NCBI GenBank assembly: GCA_023053575.1
Contig: JAKZAP010000001.1
Coordinates: 30,646,533 to 30,710,532 of the forward strand
DNA: 64,000 nt
From: Branchinecta lynchi
Taxonomy: Eukaryota; Arthropoda; Branchiopoda; Anostraca; Branchinectidae
Reading direction: 5' to 3'
In this document: positions 11,769 to 21,800 of the stretch, in pieces
How the letters are laid out: each line of letters opens with the position of its first letter
Numbering within the stretch: position 1 is the first letter of the stretch
Program-made: the position numbers and the translations under genes
Notes under the pieces: generated by a model
The model's database searches: none
What the model saw: the letters and a program-made list of their open reading frames with translations, nothing else
What the model was told of the DNA's origin: nothing

Positions 11769-12078
11769 CTTAAGGCGCAATGTCGTCGTTCCCCGAGGAA
11801 TCCTTTTGAGGAGTCCCCCTGTTTTTGTTTGTCCCAGGGACTCACTCCCCTCAGGACGGGGAATGCTCCAATTATCATCACCATCATTAAAAAGGGCTGC
11901 CAGTGAATTTTTTCTGAAAATCAGTTTATTTTTTTTTCAAAAAATGTCATTATGTTATTCAAAACAGACGTTTTTCTGCAGAAAAAGTCGGTAAAAACCA
12001 GCTAGTCGGTAAATGCCTTGTCCCCCCCAAAAACCTTTTGGCTAGTAACGCCTCTGACGGCGAGAATAGGCATTTAGA
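11769..12078 (+). mobile_element. MITE with TAAGGCG...-type ends, carrying a nested hAT fragment
   Basis: Its left end (TTAAGGCGCAATGTCGTCG, GTTCCCCGAGGA) and right end (ACGGCGAGAATAGGCATTTA) match the complete element at 59193-59613. A hAT 3' end, GGCTAGTAACGCCTCTG, at 12040-12056 interrupts it directly before ACGGCGAG. Confidence 0.55.
11890..12056 (-). mobile_element. hAT-like element fragment nested in the MITE
   Basis: Reads, on the - strand, CAGAGGCGTTACTAGCCAAA then ACCGACT and TTTCTGCAGAAAAA motifs, matching the full element at 31157-31468 at its CAGAGGCG end. The opposite terminus is missing or decayed, so no target duplication can be shown. Confidence 0.55.
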
Positions 12079-12169
12079 AGCTTCGTTTGGATATAGTAGG
12101 TAGAGCTACTCTGGGCTCCAGGAGCGCTGCAAAAAGAACCGTCGGACAGTTTTCAAGCACCACACGACA

Positions 12170-12500
12170 ACACTCGATTGCTACCAAAAAAGCGTTTGTG
12201 GCTCGAACTGTGGCTCAAATTTGACAAACAACTCTAGAGGAGATTTTGGATTTCGTGGCTCAAATGTGGCGGGAAGTTCAAACCGAATAACAAAATCGGC
12301 TGCTTTATCAAGCAGATAGACATACAACTGAAGATCTTTCTAAAACAGCACGGCATTTGAGATTTTATCTGGATATTTCTAGAATCAGAAATTACCGCCC
12401 AGAAAAAAAGACAAAAAGCGTTTCCGAGAGTTTCAACTTGTGGATCCAGTCCAGTGTCCGGCAGACACTTGCGTTTCCGTGCTAGTTGTCAGTGTTTTCT
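12170..12500 (+). repeat. R3 interspersed repeat, copy 2 (partial)
   Basis: Shares GCGTTTGTGGCTCGAACTGT, TTTCGTGGCTCAAATG, GGCGGGAA and the GTTTCAACTTGTGG block with 2270-2760 and 57510-57990. Lies 350-700 bases upstream of gene B. Confidence 0.55.
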
Positions 12501-12825
12501 TTAATCTGTTGTGTTGATCACCAATAAAAAAAAGTCAAAGTTTAAACACAACGTGTGGGAAAAAAAAAATCAGCGGAAAAACGCCTCAGGTCTATTTTCG
12601 TTCTTAGAACCTTGGAAACGAGACAGCGGATAGCGTAGGAAGGAATGGTGAAGCATCATGCACGTTTTTTGAAACGAGTGATAATGACCTCTGTGGTCAG
12701 CAATTAAGTTAGCAAGGGACATCCTGTCAGGATGTCAAATTGATTCCCGAACATGCACAAAAATTGAATAACAGGGAAAGTGGTTAGATGATTTGACAAA
12801 GATATGCACGCAAGAAACAAAGAAT

Positions 12826-12860
12826 TATAAAAGGCAATAGTATTTCCTTTCTTTAGTTAG
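12826..12860 (+). promoter_or_regulatory. TATA box and probable start site of gene B
   Basis: TATAAAAG at 12826-12833 is followed, 29 bases from its first T, by TTAGTTAG (A at 12855), which could serve as an initiator. The ATG of gene B is 43 bases further on with an AAAA context before it. The spacing is that of a focused RNA polymerase II promoter. The initiator match is weak, so the exact start is inferred. Confidence 0.6.
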
Positions 12861-12897
12861 TTGCCGATCTTCTTTCGTTTCAGTTTCCTTCGCAAAA

Positions 12898-15800
12898 ATG
12901 CACGGGATAAGCCTGTTAGCTGCTCTTCTATCAAGTAAGTTGTGACTGCCATAATGTACTCTTTCTTATACCCCAAGCCGAAAACCCTCGATGATGTTAT
13001 GTTAGCTTCGATCCCTAAGAGGAAGATTTCTAACATAGAATTAAGTTGTTTAATCGAAAGCAGAGGACGCACGGCGCCATCTACTTTTATCACAACCACA
13101 CGTTGCCTAATGGAAAATTACAGGGGGGAGGCCTCTGTTAATTACAGTAGAGGTATGTTTATTTGAACAGCTACTTAAATGTGAACAGTGCAGTTTTGGG
13201 CTAAATGGTAGAGTATAAATCCAAAATACTTATTCAGGTGTTTTCAGAGGCTCTTAATTAACTACTTTGGCTAACTCATAATTGACTTTAAACACAGCAA
13301 GTGAATGCAAACGGCAAAGTCCAAAGTTAACAAACGTTCAAATAAGCATATCTCTACTGTCCTACGAGCCATTGTGGCCCTTGGTGAATTAAAGAATATA
13401 GACCGAAGGAACAATAAGGTCGAAATAACATGTGGTTTTCGTAGGGGGATTTTCTTCGTTTAGCCCCTTGTCTTGCTTTAGAAAGAGTTTATTTTGTCGA
13501 AATAGATTATTCCTGTCATCATTACAATCCGAAAGTTAGTGAAACATGGGATTTTTTTTCCGGTATCCACTGGATTACAGGCTGATAAAAAGGTTTTTAA
13601 AACAAAGAAATATTTAAGAATGTTGCCGACATGTACGCCAATCCATTGGTAATTGGTAAATGATATTGGGGAGTCGTCAAGAGGAGGGTTTTGTGTGAGG
13701 AGTTCGGGTGTGAAATCATCTTCCAGAGAGAATCAGGGAGCCGGAGAACCAGTTTTGTTTAAAATTACTGATCGAAAAATTATTTTTTGGATAGTTAGAT
13801 AAATGAGGAATATTTATTTGGAATTTTACCTGTCTTACCTATAATACTAACGCAACCTACTTCCGCAATCATTCCACTCATTTCTAAGCCCGGAGGCCCG
13901 AATTTCATACGGTACATCCTAACCCCTCTAACCCGATGAAAAAATTTATCTCAAAATAGTACTATGAAGTAGTACGAAAAAGTAGCATGGAGTACTAACG
14001 ATGCTACTACATGCTTCTACTTCAAGGCTAACGTGTACTGCATACTACTATATGCTACTATTAGCAAGACCGGATGCTATTATGGCAAGACAGGATGTTA
14101 CTGGATACTACTACATAAGACTGGACCAGTCTGAGGCACATTAAATTATAGTATTCTTTGTTATTACATAGTATTACATGCAACGTTTCGCGCGAGAAGT
14201 TTTTCAATCACAAAAACCGGTTATGTAAATTTTTCCTCAATTTCGGTACGAGTCAAAGGGTGTCGAAAAAGGCTTAAAACAGCCAACGCCGTGGATAATT
14301 TGATGAAAGCAGAGCCTAGTCTTAAAGTATTCAATTATTTTAAAATACTGGAAGTTGAAGAGTAAATAGTGCGAGGGGTCCTTTAAGGTAAACATTTCAT
14401 TGTTATTACTAGTGACTGAGGGTTGGGTTGGGTGGGGGAGGGGTGGGGGTAAAGAAAAAGAAATGAGCAGGTTGAGAAGAGAAATGTGTGTCATCGTTTG
14501 CAATAGATGAGTAAAAGCTGTGCACTCCCGCACAGGACAGGGTTGAGCCCTTCTTGGGAGCCTTATGTTTGTTGTTTCTTTTAAAAAAAGTTGAAATTAA
14601 AATGAACTGAGAAACTAACAACTATCTAAGAAGGCTATAGACACAAAAACGCTAAAAGATGCGCCATAACCTTTCACGCTGGACTGATTTTCCCGCGGAC
14701 ATTATGGGGCGTAGCCAGACGAACAGAAGCTATTCTGATTGAAAAATAATGTATAGCGTTTCTCTATGAAAAAACGGATTTAACGCTGGGAAAGAACGCA
14801 AGAAAAAGCATCATATTTAATGGCTGCGTAAACCATAACTTTTCGCATCGATGGCCTTAACCTTGCCGCAATAATTACCAGCACCTTTCATTCATATGGG
14901 AAAAAGTAAATAATAAAGTCTCCTAATTATATTTTAAAAGGATGCGCCGTCTTACATACAATCTGCAGAGATATATAGTATTAGATAAAGGTTATGATCT
15001 TTTAGGCTGCCTAGCCGTGATTGCGGAGCAGGTAGTTGATGTACCCCGGATCCGTCCATTAACAACTGAAGAAAAGAACCGAAGGCAGCAATTGCAATTC
15101 AGGGTGTCGCCCTATGCAATCGGCACCAGAAGGCAAGCTGTCCAGAGAAGAAGTCGCATTGTGGATGAAGAAGAAGCAGAAGGTAAATCTTCTTACACAC
15201 GAAAGGCACGGCTTCCCCTCTCTAATGTCCAGATATCCGGAGCTCCCATACAGCGGGTTTCCTGATTTCGGCATTTGATCCTACATGCCCCTCTTCATAT
15301 GCCCCAATCGAGCTTTTTACGTAAACGACACTCTTCCACATTACGTGGTCCAGGGGTAAAGTTTTTTAAGGTTTTTGTAAAAGTTTTAACATGACATTTT
15401 GTTTATTCTTTTAGTTTTTTATGTCTCCGTATTACGATGATGACACGGATGTTGACTATTTTTTTTTATATTTTTGTATAGGCAACTGACAGTAACCGAC
15501 AGTGATTATTCTTCTTTTTTCTTAACCACGATATTCACTTTGGAAAATAAAATTCATGTATTTCTATCTATCAAGGGGTCACAACGCCCTGGAATTCTAA
15601 AAGGACATGACCTCACTTGACCGTCAGGATCCACCTCGACGAAAACGGAAACCCAGAGTTTGGACGAAAAGAGTTTTGATGAATAAAAATCAGATGCGGA
15701 GAGGCAATCAGGCTTTCCTTGGCAGGATTTTCTGTACTTTCATCATCAAGTTGGAAAAGTGCTCCTCCAGCCCAATTCGTGTGTATCATTTTTAAGAAAA

Positions 15801-18800
15801 ACATTAGTTGCTTTTTTGCTGATACCATGGTATCTGTTACCACAGTAACTGGATCTGCAATTAGTCGTTTTTGCCAGTTATCGTGGTATCTGATACGAGG
15901 TGCTCTGCAAAAACGACTATTGCCAAAATTGCACTTTTCGAAGTCATCCCAAAAGAAAAACAGATATCCAGTTACATCACCAAGTGCTAAACTTCTTTCT
16001 CATCAATCCGACAAAATTTGATGAAAGTGAGATGACTTTCAGATACCACGACCAGTTGCTACGGTCGGACCGTAGTATCTGAATATCTGATACCACGATA
16101 ACTGGCCAGATACCACTATAACTGCAAAAACACCTTTTGACCGTGGTATCAGATCCCACGATAACTGCAAAAACGACTTTAGACCGTGGTATCAGATACC
16201 ATGGTATCTACAAAAACGCAACTATTTATCATTACAAATCTTAAATCGTTTATAAAGTTACTTGACTTTACTTAGACTCTCGTCGGGATTAACTTCCAAC
16301 GCACAAGAAACTAGAGTGGGAATCCGTCATCTCGTCAAGCGTTGGAGCGTCCGAGAAGTCAATACTGCTCTCGAGTAGCCGAGTGTGCACGACGGTATTG
16401 GAAGTGAAAATTTTTCATGAAGGACCCCTCGCACTAAGAGATTGCACCCTACCCGATGAAAACGGATATTGCTACATCATCATCACGGGATCAAAAGAAA
16501 AAAAATTAACATTGGGAGGTATAGGACTTTCAACTTTGAAATTAAATTATCGACGTTTTATTATCATTATCTCGATCATTATGAGGCAGGGACTAGCTGG
16601 AAATGTTAATTGGGCTATTCCTTTACCGTATAATTCTATTTTTGCAAAAGAGTTTCCATGGAAGTAAGAGCTTGAAGCAAGGCCGTATCCAAGGGGGTGG
16701 GGGTTAGGGGGTTGACCCCCCCCCCCCGAAACATACACTAATACTAATTTTTATAGGCTTTTTCGTCTGATTTATGTCTTTTTTGTCCGACCGGCAGGCA
16801 ACCCCCCCCCCCCCCCCAGAAATAAATTCCTGGATACAGGCCTAGCTTGAAGGCTTCAAAGTTTGAACACAAAAACGGAGTCTCGAATCCTATTGGTCGG
16901 CGATGACGCGGATTTGAAAAAATGTGTAATAATCGACCAATAGGACGAGACTCCGTCTTTGTTTACAAACTATTACGCCTTCAAACTCTTACTTCCATGG
17001 AAACTCTTTTGCAAAAACAGAATTATACAGTTAAGAAATAGCACAATTAACATTTCCCCCAAGTCCCTGGCTCAGAATGATGATAAAACGTCGATAATTT
17101 AATTTCAAAGTTGAAAGTCCTATACTTCCTAATGTTAAACTTTTTCGTTATGATCCCGTCCGCTTTCGTTGGATATGGCGCAATCCCTCTATTTACTCTT
17201 TAAGCCGCTTTCACATTGACGCATCGTTGCGTATGCGTTTATCTTGTGTTGCGTATATTTCACACCTGCGCGAGAAGCTTTCAAGCTGGATGTTCATTTT
17301 CATTTTCTTTTCTCGGTTTCTTCTATTGAGTTGTCGTTTCTTTCACAATTAGTCATTTTTTCTTCATCAGTAGGGTTTTCTCCAGTTTTTCTTAAACACT
17401 TCCGTTTTCCACTGAGGGTCAACTTCGGGGAAGGAAACAAACCTGTAATGATGTTTCTTTCCACGAAGTTGACCCTGAAGATCGACAGCCTGACGAGGAC
17501 CCTTGCCAAGAAGGGCCGAAATATTGCTGATGAAGCATCGTAGCTGATGTATCCGTTGTATACATTATTTGAATATAGGTTTCAAAGTCAGCTTGGGCTC
17601 AAGGAATATTTAGATTGTTTGTATGGCACTTGGCGCACTTGCCTTCCGGCCAAGTGCCATATACCGATCACTTTTCCGTCGGTCTGTCGGTCAGTCCGGT
17701 GTTTGCTAGTTAGGGTACTTCCAGATACGCTAGGACGATGAAACGTGGCAGGCATATTAGGGACCCGACCAAACTAACTTGGAAATAGTCACTTGCCCGA
17801 TACGATCATCGTGGGGGGAGGGGGAGGTGGTGGAATCCGGAAATTAGTGACATGCATAACTTTCGAACGGGTTACCGGATGTTAATGAAACTTGATATCT
17901 TGAAAGAACTCATGTCTCAGATGTCCCATTTCAAGTGCGGACCGGATCCGATGAACTGGAGGGGGGGAGGGGAAAACCGTAAGTCTTGTGATACGCATAG
18001 AGTGAAGCGATCAGGATGAAACTTGGTGGGATCCTAGGTGCATCAGTGACAGAATCGGACCGGATTCCGGTACCGGAGGGGGGGGGGGTGTCAATAGTAG
18101 GGTGTCCGGAATTCCGGTGATCGTGAGTTAAGGTACACCCTGATGTGCTAATACGATAAAACTTTGCTAGAGCATTAGAAACTTGACATCATTGGGTTAG
18201 ACATCGCGACTTCTCCGATCCGACCATTCCTTAAAGAACTCATCTTAACCGCAAAATACAAAAAATTATTTTAAGCAAAATTTACTTTTTCAAGATCGCC
18301 ATGAGTAGCCTACATCTACATGAATCTTTTTGCCTCAAGGGTTTTGCTTAGAAATTAATTTTCGGCACCCTTAAAGTGCGCATCTTAACCGAAAAATTAA
18401 TAAAAAAAACTTTTGACCATCACTTTCATCCTCTGACCCAGCCTTGCAAGTTTGGCGCATCTTAACGGAATACTTCCATCTGACCCAGCCTTGCCGGTTT
18501 TTGTTTTCCTTCTTGTTTCCTTTTGCTTTCTGTCTCCTATTTTTACATTTAAAGTGAAACCACAGGTTGAATTTTCAGCCCCCTTAATTTTTTCTTGTTG
18601 GGGTATTTCTTACTACATATGCTTGCAAGTGCCATATGAGCTTACAGCTCTTGTTTATTTTTGCAATCTTGGGCTCTAGAAGTGAGGTCCAAAAATATGC
18701 GCTTATGAATCGACAATTTCATCACGACGAAGAGAATTTGAATTTCAACAAAAGCGTACATTTCAATGGCTGATCAAGCGAAGCTAAGATCACTTCTGAA

Positions 18801-21800
18801 GAAAGACCGCAATTGCGCATGACCCAAAATATACTTATTTTTCGGCAATCGTTTGCCGTTATATTTGCTAAACGTTTCAAGCATAGAGGTACAAGAACAT
18901 AGAGATACAATAAATCCGACAGAAAAGGTTCGTTGGATGAAAATCGATTATATGAATAGCGAAGAACCGAAGTAACGCATTTTCGTCGGGTCTTCAAGCC
19001 TATTTAAGTAAATAAATGATGGATAATTAGACTATCATATCTCAGCCTTAATACTCTTGATGACTACCTCTCCTTGCCGATGCAACATCTCCGGAAGAAA
19101 GGCAGAAGTGGTGTCACAGCTGCGCCCAAAGATCGCGTTGATTGACTGACAAAGTCGCTGAGTTTGAGTCGTACGAGCACGCTTACTCCTTCTTCCTGGT
19201 GATCACTGGCGTGTTTTGGACTTAGTCAGTATAGAGTATTCGGTTAAACTTTGAGATTGAGTGGAGCAATTAAAGAAGTAGGTTGCATTAATATTATAGC
19301 TAAGCCAGGTCCTTTGGAGAACTGTTTGTCAAATTACTCTCACGTTCCAGATGAGCCTGCGGTAGACACGAGCCTTCCTGACTACTTCTCAGCCATCAAC
19401 CCGAGGAAAAGGACCCTGAGACTCGACGGCGACGCCTCAAACGATAGTCCAAGAGCCCTAGAAGGCACAAATTTCCCCCTTTATCTGACACTACCGAAGA
19501 TCAACTATTCCTGCGAAGGCCGCCTTCCAGGATTCTACGCTGACAAATCTACCGGATGTCAAGTAGGATCTCGTTTAGTTAGCGTACACATTAGTTGCGT
19601 TTTGGCAGATACCATGGTGTCTGTTACCACGGTAACTGGATCGTGCAATTACTCCTGTTTTACCGTGGTATCTGAGACTGCGGTTGCTCGGTAAAAATCG
19701 ACAACTGCAGAAATCGCACTTTTCGAAGTCATCCAAGGGAACAAGACCAAAGGTTTCGATGGGATCCCAAAATTTTAATATTTGCTCCCGACAATTCGGT
19801 CCTGTAGACATTCGGTCTTCATTTTTCGGTCTTCACATTTTTACTTTTAAAGCACAATGGACACTTCTAATGCTTTACTTTGTATTAAATGCTTCACAAA
19901 TAAACATTTCCGACTTTCTTTAGAAGGCGCTACGAAAATCGGCCGTTTTCTTGTTATCCCTTGTCTTTACCTCTCTGGCATTTCGGCGATCCAAATCTTA
20001 GGAGCTGGGATACCGTGGCAGGAAATTAAAAAAACTCCCATCAATGCTTGATAGAAAAGGATATATTTGAGACATAACCAAGTCAAGCCGCAGATGCAGT
20101 TTACCTGATTGTTCTAGTGTTTCATCAGAAGTTCCATGGCTTAAAGTGCCTATTCAAAGTTTTTCTTTGTGGAATAGTGTTTTAAAGCTTGATTAGCTTG
20201 CTTTATAAAATGTACCAGGATATGTAATAAGCTATAAAAAAAAACATGGGTACAAAAACCATTCAAAAACAAATAATCTATTCGAATTATACAAGCTGAT
20301 TTATGCAAAATATAAAGACCTACTAATTATTATACGAAACATCACTTTTATCTTTGTCCAAGCTAGTAAATTGGGCATAATTCTGGCCTAAAAAATTACG
20401 CTTTGAAATATCAGAGAGAGTAAAAAAAAGCTGCTGATCAAGGGGGTAAGCATTGTTCCTAGGTTAACAACGGATACGTCAGCTATGATTGACAGCCTGA
20501 CGAGGACCCTTGCCAAGAAGGGCCGAAATATCGCTGATGAAAAATCATAGCTGACGTATCCGTTGTAAACATTGTTTGAATAAATGTTTCAAAGTCAGCT
20601 TGGGCTCAAAGAATATTTGTTCCTAGGTTGTTACAGAGTGGGATTGGGATAGTTTGATGTGCCCTGTGCTCACTGAACTTTAAGATTTACAAACAGGTTA
20701 AGGCCGATGGTAACAATCGGAGAAAACCAAATTCCTATTTGACAGAGCAAACCGGACACGCCAGCCGAATTTCAACAAGTTCAGATATATTAAGATATCC
20801 GTTCTGTGCTGTCAGATACTCAGATACTGATTTAGCACATGGTTAACCCTATAGCTTACGTCGTATCTCCTTACTCCTTACTTCTGCCCAACTACCGGTT
20901 TCGGCCGGATTCCGGAAAAAACTACTTGGCTGGCAAAAAACTAAAGCTAAAAAACGAATTCAGCATGTCTCCTTACCCCTCCATCCAACCTCTAATCAAC
21001 TTCAGATTAAAAATATACTTTTAAAAAAATTTCCGGTTTCAGCCGGATTCCGAGCGATACATCCGGTGAGAAAATGATTGTCATTATGCGAATTCAGCAT
21101 GTCTTCTTACCCGCATATCGAACATCTTATCAAATTTAAATTAAACTTTTACTTTTAACAAATTCTCCGGCTTTGGCCGGTTTCCCGCCGAGCTATTTGT
21201 CCGGCGAGAAAATAAATTTCATATTCGAATTCAGCATGTCTCTTTACCTCTAAATCAACTATCTCAATAGCTTTCTAAAATATTTTGTGTGCCCCATAAT
21301 TTGAAACTCCTCCCCCACCCTCAAATATAGGGCTACAGTGCCCATCTTCGAACTTGACCTGTACTTTGACCCAAAGGATCCTCCCACTAAGTTTCATCAA
21401 AATATCTCAATCACTTCGAGAGTTATCGTGCGGACAGACGGAGAACGTTTGCGATGTCATAGGTATCCCTTCACTTGTAGTGAACTGATAGACAAAAATG
21501 CTCCTCACCCAGGATTTGAACCCAGGACCCTCTGCTTACAAGGCAGCGTTTTCCCCATTATTCATTTTATTTATTTCATTCATTTATTTGTACTACATAG
21601 ACTACATAACATAAATGTAATGCGTTATAAATTATATATTTGGCTTTATCTGGTTTTCACGATGAGACCCCGTTGTGTGGGTCCTGGTATGTCTACGTGG
21701 CTTGGACAATGGAGTCCTAGACTTCTAAATTATATTTTGAAAAGAATGTTTATGGTTTATTGGTCACGGTACAAGTCCCTTGTGTAAAGTGCCATCTATG

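Noticed and set aside
21499..21548. Functional tRNA-Thr gene
   Set aside because: Only the anticodon and T arms exist; the 5' half is replaced by a LINE tail.
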